Source: Chondrus crispus | Lineage: Eukaryota > Rhodophyta > Florideophyceae > Gigartinales > Gigartinaceae | Direction of reading: 5' to 3' | Length of the DNA stretch: 64,000 nt | NCBI RefSeq assembly: GCF_000350225.1 | Contig: NW_005178984.1 | Span: 172,039 to 236,038 of the forward strand | Part shown: positions 34,030 through 44,222 of the stretch, one piece after another | Layout: the number at the start of each line of letters is the position of its first letter | How positions within the stretch are numbered: position 1 is the stretch's first letter | Program-made: the position numbers and the translations under genes | Notes under the pieces: generated by a model | Told to the model about the DNA's origin: nothing | Database searches by the model: none | Seen by the model: only the letters and a program-made list of their open reading frames with translations

Positions 34030-35762
34030 TTATTGGGGCGGCACACCCAAGGATTTTTCCTTCGGGAGTGAGGTAACGAGTCGAGCAAGGACTCGCAGAT
34101 CATCGAGGGAAGCCCCTTGGAGAGCTTCACCTTCGATGCCATGAGCGCGGAGCAATGTGCAGTAGATGTCAATGGCTCCGTCGCTCTTTTTGAGAATTGA
34201 TGGGGACGGTGGGGAAGACAACGCTTCCCTAACCGACAGAGTTTCGGGATGCCCTGCCGAGGGGATATCGACAGCAGGAGGAGCAGCAGCAGGGGCTGCA
34301 GGGAGAGGGGAATCTGGAGCAGACGGTCGGGGGCAAACGTCGTCTGCGCGGGGATCTATGGCTCGTATGGGAGCTACGTCAGGGGTTGGAACTTGGTTGC
34401 CGAATTGGCGACTGAGGCGCGCTTCGGAGGGAGAGCACAAGGCGGATGTCCAAGGGTTGAACCAGACAAAGTCACCCGCCGCACTGTGACTTCGTCCGGG
34501 AGAAAAGGACGGGCGTCGCCTCGCTAAGGATCGGGATGAGTTGATAGGGGGAGCAACATCCCAGTCGACCTGATTGATCTTTTCGAGTAAGGAGTGCAGT
34601 TCGAAGTCGGTGTCTGCTCCGCCCAGGGGCACAGTATAGTCCAAAAGGAACATGACCTCGACGAGCTTCGGAGGAAGATACCAAAGCCGCCAACAATCGT
34701 ACGCCTCCCAGAGCAAGATGGCGGCTAACTTCACGCATCACTCCGTCAAAAAGAAAACCCACAACCCGTGACGAGGATCAGTGAGATGGCTTCCAAAGTA
34801 GGTAAAAATGGGACCGAGCTCTGCCCAAAACCCTTGGCAGACCTCAAATTGTCCCCACCATGAGGGGAGTTGCTGGTACCGGTTGGGGTAGTGTGACCGA
34901 GCAATTTCCCCCCCTCAACCATTTGGTAAACTAGGAAATATCCCGTGTCCGATCTCATCTTACGCTCGAATCGGACCGTATGCTGGAAGAAGGGGATGTT
35001 CCCGCGTTTCATATATCGGAAATTGAGGGGGAGGATTGCGCGCGTGTATGACATGGCATCGTTAGTCACCGTCAGTTGGTTATGCCACAGGCGGTCCGCC
35101 TCGAGCACGGGTTCACCCCGTATCCAGCTGAGGAGGTTGTCACGGTAATCACGCTCCCCCTCCGTGCGAAACTTCCACGTGTCACATCCGAAGGACGGAG
35201 GGATGAGGGCGTCGGATAGGGATAGGTCGAGACGGTCGAGAACGGCTTCCATGAACCGCAGAGATAGGCCCTGTCGGCCACGAGGGGAGGAACGACGCAG
35301 GATAGAAGGGGGAATGGGGACACGGGCACGCCAATCGTAGGAGGAAATGGCTTGAAGGGGAAGGTGACCCGGCAGCATCCCCGCACCGTCGGCAAAGTCG
35401 CGCCCAATGCTAGTGACGTCGCGCACGTCGATGGCGGAAAACCAAGGGGTGGCCGCGTACAGTAAGGGATAGTTGCGCATGGATTTACCGTGGAGCTCGG
35501 CTAGTGAGGGGTATCGACGAGGGGCTGATGAAGGATGGAGATCGGGATGGAAGACCGGTTCAGGAATGTTGGTGTCCGGGGGAAGTCGGGGTATGGAAGA
35601 AAGGTCGCTAGGAATGGAAGGCGTGTGTGAGAAGCCCACACCGCGGCGACGGCGGGTGGTATGTCCGACAGTGGGATCCGATGAAGAAAACATGGAGATC
35701 GTCTTACTCTCACGCAAGCGGCGACCGATGGTCGGAAGAAAAAGGAAGAAGTTGGGAAGCAA
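34030..35762 (-). pseudogene. ORF X of element 2, one frameshift
   Basis: The N-terminal part is open from 35762 (probable ATG near 35691, matching the start in element 1) to 34746 and the C-terminal part from 34734 to 34030. A run of G residues near 34910 has lost a base relative to element 1, which separates the two. The blocks DGAGMLPGHLPLQAI, CDTWKFRTEGERDY and GASLDDLRVLARLVTSLP match the intact copy. The Pro-rich linker is much shorter than in 22108-24039. Confidence 0.8.
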
Positions 35763-35789
35763 GGGAGTGAAGCCGCTGCGCGAGAGCGC

Positions 35790-35802
35790 TCAGAAGGGGA
35801 TA
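35790..35802 (+). promoter_or_regulatory. Polypurine tract of element 2
   Basis: TCAGAAGGGGATA directly precedes the LTR at 35803. Confidence 0.7.
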
Positions 35803-36825
35803 TGTAGTGCAATACCCGTCTCGGGTGGGGGGAAAAAAAGGAAGTGAAAAAGGAAAAAAATTGGATACTGTAGTCCGGGTTTGGGGACACACGTGTGCGA
35901 CCTAGCGCACGATTATTTTAATTATTTAATTTATTTACTAATTAGATCTAGAATCTAGAGCCGGGAGCTATTGTACTCGCCCCGGCGGGGCTCTATATAA
36001 CTTAGCCCTTTGACCGAACAAGTCAATAAACCAACCCGAGTTGCCGGAGTTGAATGTCGCCTTGGTCGAAGTCCGTCTCTACCAAGACGCTCCTTTTTAC
36101 CTAAGCCTACGGCATCCTCTATCGCTCGGGGTTCCCTTTTCTCTTTCTTTTATTTCCCTATCCTTTTCTATCTCTAATTCTACCTATTTTCCTCTTATCT
36201 TGTGTTGGTGCCATCGGCCTCGGTTGCGACCGAACCGGTGTAAGTGTCTTTGCCGTCGGGCGACACAGTTGACGTAGCGCTGCTCCTGTGACCCATTTTC
36301 CGACGGAGACTGTTGCAACGACGTCTCCCTCGAAGGGCTCCGTCGTGTTACGAGCCAGTGTTGGTGCCATCGCCCTCGGTTGCGACCGAACCGGTGTAGG
36401 TGTTTCGAGCTATCGGGCGGCACAGTTGACGTAGCGCTGCTACTTTCATTTCATCCCGTCGGGCTGCGTTGCGACGCCCCCGTCGAAGCCCTTGTCGCGT
36501 TACAAGGTGTCGAAGAAGCTCAACGAGCATTGGCCTTACAACCCAGTGGAACTGGGGTATCTACGTACGCGCCCCACCCCACACTCGTCCAGCAGTTCTC
36601 TTCGCAAGTCTCTACCACACCGATCCCGGGCCGGGCTATTTCTCTGTGCCTTCCCCCCCGATCAGGGATCTGAGCTACTACGAGTCGCAAGCTCGTTTAA
36701 ACGGAGAAGGGAGAGTCGGACACTCCGTAGCGCTGTGCCACCGGCAGTTCTTCTTTTTGTTGCTATTGTTGTTTTTGCTGGACCATCGGACTGCGGTCTC
36801 TGCCCGACAGGCGCATTGCACTACA
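35803..36825 (+). repeat. 3' LTR of element 2, with internal tandem duplication
   Basis: Its ends are TGTAGTGCAAT and ATTGCACTACA, length 1023 bp. A TATATAA lies at 35994-36000 next to the conserved GC-rich segment. A unit of 156 bp starting GTTGGTGCCATCG is present twice (from about 36204 and 36360); the other LTRs have one copy. It is the most diverged LTR of the four. Confidence 0.85.
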
Positions 36826-37263
36826 CAGGCGCCCTGTTTTCTTTTTCACAATTCAAATTGCTCGACGAAGCACGACTGCGACATTCGAAAGCCTTTGAGC
36901 TTACGTCTTCCACATGCGACACACATTTAAAGTTGTAGTTGGCGTGAGAGACTTTCGAAGTCAACACTGCCGCCGCTTGCATTTTGCCACCTTTTTTGCG
37001 TCCTCATCGATTCATAACCGCCATTTTGGAGCTCGTATCTCGCTCATCAGAATGTTTTGAACTCGATAATCTGACCGACGGACACAAAATACCTTCGCAA
37101 GCGCTTGTGACGCTGGTATCCTACCGTCAGTTAACGCATGAATTTTAGATTGTAGTCTCATGTTGGTGACCCGTGCGGCCACATTTTTTCTTTGCCCCAT
37201 CAAAACACGCTCGTCACTGCAAGGAACATCCTCATGCTCCCCTGTGGACCCATTTGCGGACCC
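36826..37263. other. Unique sequence, nothing recognised
   Basis: This stretch flanks the LTR and contains no supported gene or repeat. A 63-codon open frame on the minus strand (37012-37203) has no recognisable features, though it could be the tail of the transposase remnant next to it. Confidence 0.3.
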
Positions 37264-37871
37264 TTAAAATGTCGCGAAATGGACAAAACGATAGTTCATA
37301 GGCCACAAGCCACATTTTATGAATGAGGCCTTGGCATCCTCCGGTGAAATGGACTGGTATCCGGCCACGGCCAGTTTGATCTTGTACACAGCATTTGCCC
37401 ACGACAAATGGCTCATAGACAGAAGATGGTCTCGTGTTTCCTTAACTGTGCGCTGGAATGATCGATTGACGAATTGATCACAGGGTTGGAGAATATGAGT
37501 TGTGTTTGCCGGAGCCATTTTGGCGTGCACTGTGCTCATAACAGCATTATCAACAGCAAATCCACGCCGCGCGGCATGAAGCGTTCTGTTGACTAAAAGG
37601 CGTTCCTCGTCTGCCGACAACACTGTCGTGCGGCCAGCATGATTGCCTTCTGAATCTAGCAATTTTTTAGCTCGTCCGTCTCTGAGCTTTCGTACGCCTT
37701 TTTTATTCGCGTGGCTGTTGTGCGGGACACGCCTGCGTCTCGGGATGCTTTGCGTGGGCTTTCATCTCTTTGGATTAACGAAAGAAGCTTGGCGCGGCGA
37801 GCACCCTCCTCTCTTCTTTTCGCGATTCTTTTCTTGTGTGTGAGACTTTGCGCTCTCATTGACGTTGGCAT
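37264..37871 (-). pseudogene. pogo/DDE_1-type transposase, internally deleted
   Basis: Two overlapping frames (37871-37656 and 37662-37264) form one protein on the minus strand. The first has a basic helix-turn-helix-like start (KASRDAGVSRTTATRIKKAY). The second has the pogo/CENP-B-type second DNA-binding segment (LSADEERLLVNRTLHAARRG) and then jumps directly to the late catalytic-core signature (PANTTHILQPCDQFV) and a C-terminal tail. Most of the DDE core is therefore missing. The two frames meet at a run of six A residues near 37670 and are offset by -1. The element is dead; terminal inverted repeats were not found. Confidence 0.75.
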
Positions 37872-38009
37872 ACTGCCACCACCGAGCCGAACGTCGCTTA
37901 CAGAGGAGGAGGGAGGGCTTGGCTGTCGGAGTGCGCGGTATGAGTTGGTGAGATGGACTGTGGGGATGTTGGGAAGGCGGGGAGGGCTAGAGGGTCGTGA
38001 TTTGGAAGT

Positions 38010-38042
38010 GGCCCAAATTCAGCCAAGGCCCAAATTCAGCCG
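38010..38042. repeat. Short direct repeat GGCCCAAATTCAGCC, two copies
   Basis: Two copies lie 17 bp apart just upstream of the transposase remnant. The significance is unknown. Confidence 0.4.
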
Positions 38043-38375
38043 GTGAGAAGGGTACTGTAAGAAGGAGCGTCCCCGATCGAGAGTTATGACACAGCATCCA
38101 TTGGATGCAGGTCTCTTGCTCTGGATGCAATTATTGTCGGATAAACGGTCCGATTGGGTGGTCCTAGAGTGTCTTTGACTCAGGCAGCAAGCTCGCGCGG
38201 AGCTTGCGCTGCTCTCGAGAGCGCGAGTCGGGCGAGGCGGAACCGCAGATCTCACGCAGGTGAGGGCTGCGAGTTGTTGCAGTGTGCCAACAAGTTGATG
38301 TTTATTCCGTCCTACCCTTTCTCTTTCACGCTGTAGCTCGAAGTTCGCTCTTAAGATATTTCCTGCCGTTTTCGC

Positions 38376-38409
38376 TTGCTCAATTGACTGTCGGTTGTCA
38401 ATTGAGCAA
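38376..38409. repeat. Perfect 13-bp inverted repeat (hairpin)
   Basis: TTGCTCAATTGAC (38376-38388) and GTCAATTGAGCAA (38397-38409) are perfect inverted copies separated by 8 bases. It could be a hairpin in RNA, a binding site or a transposon end. No gene lies close enough to decide. Confidence 0.6.
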
Positions 38410-38595
38410 AGACAGACAGCTCTAAATCCTCGACCTTTCATCATCTCCTTTTTCTCTACTGTAGCCCTTATCATTCAACGTAGATGAATTGCAAATTGGG
38501 TCAATGCACACAGAATCTTGACATCGGATGGGGCATCATAAAGGTCTACGTCAATACAGCTCGACAATTATTGCCTGTCAGTATGGGCAAGTTTC

Positions 38596-38700
38596 GATGT
38601 GTAGGCAATTTATTTATTGCCTGTGTAGGCAATCATTGATGTGTAGGCAATTTTTGATGTGCCGGCATTTCTCGCCGTGTACTGTATGTAGGCAGTTGTT
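38596..38700. repeat. Degenerate tandem repeat around GTAGGCAAT
   Basis: GATGTGTAGGCAATTT-like units recur about every 20 bp (38601, 38624, 38643 and degenerate at 38665 and 38688), partly as inverted pairs (ATTGCCTGTGTAGGCAAT). No coding function is supported. Confidence 0.5.
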
Positions 38701-38851
38701 GCTAATTTTATCTTTTGAGGATGCTTCTCGGTTGGCCTTCAACGGCGTATTATCATAAAATGATTATACTGCTCAATATTTTGGTTACTGAATATACACT
38801 TTAATTGAATGCGAAAGGAAGCAACCATCCATATTCAGATGCCGAGCGTTC

Positions 38852-39535
38852 ACTAACGTTGTCCGTAAAATAACGCGTTGCCCACAAACTCGCTGGACGT
38901 AAAGTAAACCCGAGTTTGAAAAATCCCACCACGAGTTTTGCGGACTGGCCTCCAGCAAGGTACCTGCCCGCAACAAACGCAAGTCTGGTACATCGTTGTG
39001 CCGTCCGACGGATCACGTGCACTTAGGCGAATACTCGCTGAAGCGAATATTGTAGCTCGCCGCAAGGATAGAATAGTTCTCAGTCGAAAGGGCGATGTGT
39101 TTCGTCTTCTTGACGGGCTGAGGGGGGCCGTTTAGAGAGGACCGCTTTTAGAAGCTTCTACTTGTCTGTCTTATGCGATTGCTTTAGCGGCATATGTGGC
39201 AGATCTTGTGGTGCTTCGATCCGTTGATGGACTCTGGGTAGATGAAGTGATAGCGGCGTCCATGACGCAAACCGGTACGAACCGTGCAGTATGAGACTCG
39301 TTTGTGCTGATGAGAGAGCGGAAAGCTGACTTCGCTTTCCTTCAAGACGGGTCGATCCGGCACTGCCGTACAGTAATCAGGCAGATGTGAAAACTCATGG
39401 AAAACTCACATGTCCCGAGTTTTCGGTATGCTGTGAGTTTTGCAAAACTCGTTGTCTGAAAATTTTGCAATCAGAGAATCCGAGCAATCTCGCGGCCAAA
39501 ACACGTGTTTTCGCGACTTTACGGACAATGTTAGT
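38852..39535. mobile_element. Candidate small inverted-repeat element
   Basis: ACTAACGTTGTCCGTAAA (38852-38869) has a near-perfect inverted copy (one mismatch) at 39518-39535. The 684-bp body has no gene. This could be a MITE, but target duplication is not visible. Confidence 0.3.
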
Positions 39536-39564
39536 ATCGTTGTCCGTACATTGATATATTTTTA

Positions 39565-41640
39565 CAGTAGTCTCTCGATAATCGGAACCTGCAATAAAGG
39601 GAACTTCGCCATAAACGGAACCGACATCTGTCCACCGAGCTGGGAGAAGGCAAATTTTAATGAAAAAATAACTTCGGTTCCGCTCTTGATTAGCGGAACA
39701 CACACAACGCTTCATTATAGCCTCTGCAGCTGCATTGTAGGTGCAATTCCCCTTTAAAATATAAAGAGTTCGTTTCCTTGTCTACTGTTCTGAACGAATA
39801 AATAGTTTCTCCTACTGTTCTGAACGGATAAATAGCAGAAAAATGTATTTAGGCCAATAAAAGCAGCAAATGCATCTCCATTCCGAATCCCAACTCCCCG
39901 CTGAGCGACACGGCCACCATGGGCCACACACTTACCGTCCAACAGAAGAAAAAAATCGTCGAGGAAAGGGACCGACGTTTGGAGAAAGGCGAAAAAAGTA
40001 CTCAGCAGGCACTGGGGCTTTGGGCGAAAATTAATTTCAAGCTGACCAGGACTCCGAGTAAATCCGCACTGTCACGGCTTTTCGCACAGTCTGCTTTTCT
40101 GCGCAAAAATAATCCCCGTCACATTGCAAAGAAAAGGCGCAACAGGCTGGGGAAAAATCATGCCCTGAAGGATGCACTGTTTAACTCGGTTTGCAAGCAG
40201 CATGCACGCCGCATCAACATTAATGGCGACATGATTCGCAATAAAGCTCTAAAAATCCAGACATTAGCCAATGAAAAAATTCCAGGTGAACAACGAATTA
40301 ATCTGAAGTTCTCTGAGGGGTGGTTGGATAATTTTATGAACAGATGGAACCTCCGGGTTTTTAAATCCCATGGAGAGTCAGGTGATGCAGATGTGAATGC
40401 CTTCAGTCGCGAACTCCCAATACTGAGGGAAATTGTGCCACAGTATGCCAAAAAGACGTCTTTAATGCCGATGAGTGCGGATTATTTTTTTCTATGGCTC
40501 CGGATAAGACGACTGCGGCAGAACCGCTACCAGGGCGTAAAAAAGCAAAAGAAAGAATCACCTTTATGCCATGTGCAAACGCTGATGGCAGCGAAAAGTT
40601 TGAGTTGATGGTCATAGGACACGCCTGGAAACCTCGCGTCTTTAAAAAGAAAACTGGAGCTGAGCTGGGCTTTGACTACCACGCGAACAAGAAAGCATGG
40701 ATGACAAGCACTCTGTTTTATGACTGGCTTCGTCGTTTTCACTCATATGTTTGCAGTTCGCCAGGACGCAAGGTGCTACTGCTGATTGACAATTGTAGTG
40801 CTCATGGAACTGCTGAGACGTTGCCAGAGATGCCCATCCTTCGCATAGTTTACCTTCCGTCCAACTGTACATCGAAGGTACAGCCCATGGATGCAGGATT
40901 AATTGCAGCACTAAAGCTTCGCTACAAAAAACTACATATGGACAGAGCTTTAGACAAACTCGAGGCGGACGTCAAGAAGATTTACAAAGTTGATGTTTTA
41001 ACGGCTATGAGGTGGTTTAAGCGTGCGTGGAATGACCTTCCTGGCGAACTCATCCACAATTGTTGGAAGCACATTGGTCTTCTTTTTGGCCCACAGAATG
41101 CGAATGTGGAAGAAAATGAAATGGCAATGGCTGCAGAGCTCGAGCATCAAGTTTGTGGTTTAGTGACGCCGGCTCAGCGCATGAGCATTGCCGAGCTTCT
41201 GAACCCTCAGGGAGAAAGTGATTGCTTGCAGGCTATGACGGACGAGGAAATGGTTACTTCTATTTTATCTGGGATAGTATCTGATGAAGAGAGTCCTGAA
41301 AACTCTGATGACAAGACGAATGGCGGTGGACTCCCTGGAGCTAAAAAGCAGCTTCAGGCTCCTGCTCTTACCAAGAGAATTGCAGACTGTGCTGGGGCGG
41401 ACTCTGCATTATTGAGTTCGGTAAGGAAGCTGCAAACATTCGTCCGACTGGAAGCGAGTCGCTCTGCGGAGCAGACGACTCTGGATATGTTTTTCCAATA
41501 AAAATATGAGATACTTGAATGATTGGTAAGAAACGCGTGGTATGACAACTTTTGATAAGCGGAACTGCCCGATGAGCTGAACCAGATCCTTTCCACCACT
41601 TGGTTCCTTTAGGGGATATTTCCTATACCCATGTCGGAAC
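39565..41640 (+). mobile_element. pogo/Tigger-like DNA transposon with recognisable 5' end
   Basis: The 5' end CAGTAGTCTCTCGATAATCG starts at 39565 and is preceded by TA, as expected for pogo elements that insert at TA. It is followed by repeated CGGAAC motifs typical of subterminal regions. The transposase (39919-41501) lies inside. Subterminal-like GATAAGCGGAAC occurs near 41556, but I did not find the matching 3' inverted repeat, so the right boundary given is approximate and the 3' end may be truncated. Confidence 0.6.
39919..41501 (+). pseudogene. pogo/Tigger-like transposase, one -1 frame break
   Basis: The start ATG at 39919 sits in a perfect Kozak context (GCCACCATGG). The first frame encodes N-terminal DNA-binding helices, including SEGWLDNFMNRWNLR, a CENP-B/pogo HTH signature. 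At 40450-40455 a run of five A then G, read as AAA AAG, must be shifted by -1 to enter the frame that contains the first catalytic Asp (NADECGLFF, about 40463). The open frame continues to 41501 with the second catalytic Asp (LLLIDNCSAH) and the region after PSNCTSKVQPMDAG that holds the third acidic residue. The C-terminus ends TTLDMFFQ, typical of Tigger/jerky proteins. Either a one-base deletion or a programmed -1 shift is possible; deletion is the simpler reading. Confidence 0.85.
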
Positions 41641-42503
41641 AGACGCGCGTTCAGGTGGGCTGAAATTAAGCGCAAATTTACTTCGGTCTGACGGAGTGCG
41701 CATTGGCTAGAAAAAAATCTGGAAAATTTTCAAAGCGCACAGGGCCAAATTTGATTATTTTATCATACCGGATGGACGTCGAAAATTGCCGACATGCATC
41801 CGACGGCAGCCGTTGGCCGGATGGACGTCATCCTCGCTGTCATGTCGCGTCATTGATCCCGTTCGTCGCTGTCACGATATCATTCACGGTTCCCCTAGTC
41901 AGGCCCCTGAATCCCGACGCGCATCTACTGGCTGGCGCTCCTCGTAACGCGCGTCTATTGGATCACTACTGATCTCACTTACTCTGTCCGTTCCACTCCT
42001 TCCCCCGCCCTGAATGACCACATACTGTATGAGACAATCTCATCCGCGCGCTCTCTGGAACCACACCGCTCCCCTTCCGTACTCGTGTTGCCCCTCCCCC
42101 AACGCGCCCGCCTTCTTACGACTATCCCTATACCCATGGGTTGGACGGATGGGAGGTTAGGCGTCGAAAATGGCATCGCTATTGAAGATTCCTGGGATGG
42201 AAGGCCTACTGGCTCCATAAAATATCTGCAAAAATTATATCAAAGCACGGGCCAAAACACTCCCCACGCTCCGTGGAGGATGGAAGTCCTGAATCTCGGA
42301 CGGAAGGCCTATTCGTCGGATGGAAGGTTTCATCGCTGGTTTCATCCCTGTCGCAGCCCTCGTTATGATCATTCTTGACATGGCACTCACCTGTTGGCTA
42401 CTTTGAATCCCACTCTTCCCGCCTTTCAGGTTTGAATGCCCTTTTTCCCGCCTTAAACTGTACTCACTGGCTCTCTCTCTTTTGACTGCTGCTTTCCATC
42501 TAA
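41641..42503. other. Non-coding region between DNA transposon and repeat tracts
   Basis: No supported gene. Two related segments in the same orientation (about 41709-41755 and 42219-42258, sharing AAATCTG..AAAATT..CAAAGC and GGGCCAAA) suggest a diverged repeat. Confidence 0.35.
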
Positions 42504-42592
42504 GACACCCATCCATTGGCCATTCCCTCTGGAGACACCCATCCATTGGCCATTCCCTCTCGGGACACCCATCCATTGGCTACAGAATTCGT
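42504..42592. repeat. Tandem repeat, exact 30-bp period
   Basis: GACACCCATCCATTGGC starts at 42504, 42534 and 42564, with a further isolated copy at 42666. Units are nearly identical. Confidence 0.85.
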
Positions 42593-42685
42593 ACAACTAT
42601 CACCTCGCACATCTACGCCTTCGCCCTGACACTGTGACTTTCATGCAATCGTTCTTTTCATCCAGGACACCCGTCCATTGGCTGT

Positions 42686-42738
42686 GGATTAGGGATTAGG
42701 GGTTTAGGGGATTAGGGGATTAGGGGTTATTAGGGGAT
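42686..42738 (+). repeat. Interstitial telomere-like tract
   Basis: GGATTAGGGATTAGGGG is followed by further ATTAGGGG units, with a period near 8 bp. It has the same strand orientation as the degenerate tract at 63470-64000. Confidence 0.7.
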
Positions 42739-42773
42739 ATTCGCTATGTTTAGTTCTGGCGTCAGTTCCCGCG

Positions 42774-42833
42774 GGACGATACGTTTTTGTCAGATGTCAG
42801 GATCGATACGTAATGACAAAAAACGTATCGTCC
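42774..42833. repeat. Inverted repeat with GGACGATACGTTTTTGTCA arms
   Basis: The 19-bp left arm at 42774-42792 matches the 20-bp right arm at 42814-42833 in inverse orientation with a single one-base indel, loop 21 bp. Confidence 0.7.
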
Positions 42834-42880
42834 AGGCCTGATTCGACGTATGTGCGATTTTGGTACTGTCTACGGTATAT

Positions 42881-42950
42881 GGCCCAAAACGTATCGTGCC
42901 GGGCGGTTTTAACGGCGACAGTTTTCTGGTGGGACGATACGTTTTAGGCC
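42881..42950. repeat. Second inverted repeat of the ACGATACGTTTT family
   Basis: The arms 42881-42900 (GGCCCAAAACGTATCGTGCC) and 42931-42950 match in inverse orientation at 18 of 20 positions. A further copy of the arm is at about 43163-43183. Confidence 0.65.
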
Positions 42951-43373
42951 GATTTACACGGCGGCACCCCCATACGCGCTGTATTGGCAACATTGCTGTT
43001 GGGAATTTCTGATTAAAATTTTGCCGACGGCGGCGCACAGCCAATAAAATGTCAGTGCGCAAAATTTAGTTTTTGCCGTGTGCGATTAGAGGCGCATGAG
43101 CAATATTATTAACTTCATATTTTATCACGTACCGTGTCCCTCGTCTGGCAAGATTGTCAGATGCCCAAAACGTATCGTGCTGGGTGGGGCAATTACAGCA
43201 GGCAGATTTAGTGGCAGGGCCTTATACTGCACTGACGGCGTCGCAGTGCGCATGTACGAGTTACACAATAAGGCGGCGTAATTTATGTCCTGAACATCAA
43301 AGCTTTCTAAGTTATTTACTGCGCGAAATTGAAAAGCGCCGTATGCAGGTTTCGATGATCGTTGCCTCAACGA

Positions 43374-43880
43374 CGCATTTTGGACGGGTGTGTCAGAGAT
43401 TCGTTGGGGAGGGATGCGCGCACGATGCGTTCTGGAGAGGTGCGTCTAGGATGCGAGCTGAGGGGGTGCGAGAATGATGCGTTGGAAGGGGTGCCAGAAT
43501 GCTACGTTGGAGAGGGGTGCGCTCGTGATGTGTTCTATAGGGGTGCGCTCATCATTCGTTTTTGAGGGATGCCAGAATGATACGTTCGAGAGGGGTGCGC
43601 CCACGACGCGTTCTAAGGGGGTGCGAGATTGATGCGTTCGGGAGGGGTGCGCCCATGATGCGGTCTAGAGGGGCGCGAGAACAATGCATTTTGGAAGGGT
43701 GCAAGAATGATACGTTCGGGACGGGTGCGCCCACGATGCGTTCTGAAGGGGTGCGAGAATGATACGTTCGAGAGGGGTGCGCCCATGATGCGTTCTGGAG
43801 GGGCGCGAGAACGATGCGTTTTGGAAGGGTGGGAGAATGATACTTTGGAGAGGGCTACTCGCAAGACGCGTCCTGCAAGG
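43374..43880. repeat. Minisatellite, 26-27 bp unit
   Basis: About 18 degenerate units of the form GGGGTGCGAGAATGATACGTTCGAGA or GGGGTGCGCCCATGATGCGTTCTGGA alternate, giving a higher-order pattern of two to three units. Open frames across it are a consequence of the repeat. Confidence 0.8.
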
Positions 43881-44222
43881 GGCCTGAACGGTGCGTTTGC
43901 ATGTTTCTTTTCTGTTTCAGCTACTTCTGTAGTAGATGGCCGTTACGAAAGCACAAGTGTAACTTTTGTGGGGTTGTTTGTGTAGTGGAGAAACAGCAAA
44001 ACGGCACAATTGGTGAGCATAGCAGTTGGATATGGCGCGACGTAGAAGATGTATAAATGAATGATTCAACAAAAACGGCGGGTAGTGATCGCACGGGCAC
44101 ATGGAAATGTGAGGATCGCTGTGACATGTGAATGGTTCCGTTTTTGAGAAGATTGAAGCTTTCTATCGTTGAGACTTTATTGAAAATGTGGTCCTAATAC
44201 TGCAGTATGTGGATATCGAAAA
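43881..44222. other. Intergenic, downstream of the helicase gene
   Basis: No gene is supported. It contains the 3' flank of the minus-strand helicase gene. No clear terminator-like signal was identified. Confidence 0.35.

Larger units (their letters stand above)
24165..36825 (+). mobile_element. Ty3/Gypsy element 2, 5'-deleted and decayed
   Basis: It contains the 3' part of gag from 25104, pol to 30069, about 4 kb of spacer, antisense ORF X (34030-35762), polypurine tract and 3' LTR (35803-36825). The flanks (AGCGG after 25103, CAGGC after 36825) do not show a target duplication, in line with rearrangement. Multiple stops and frameshifts make it non-autonomous. Confidence 0.85.

Noticed and set aside
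41965..41976. 3' inverted end of the pogo-like element at 39565
   Set aside because: Only CACTACTG matches; the rest does not pair with the 5' end and TA is not at the right place.
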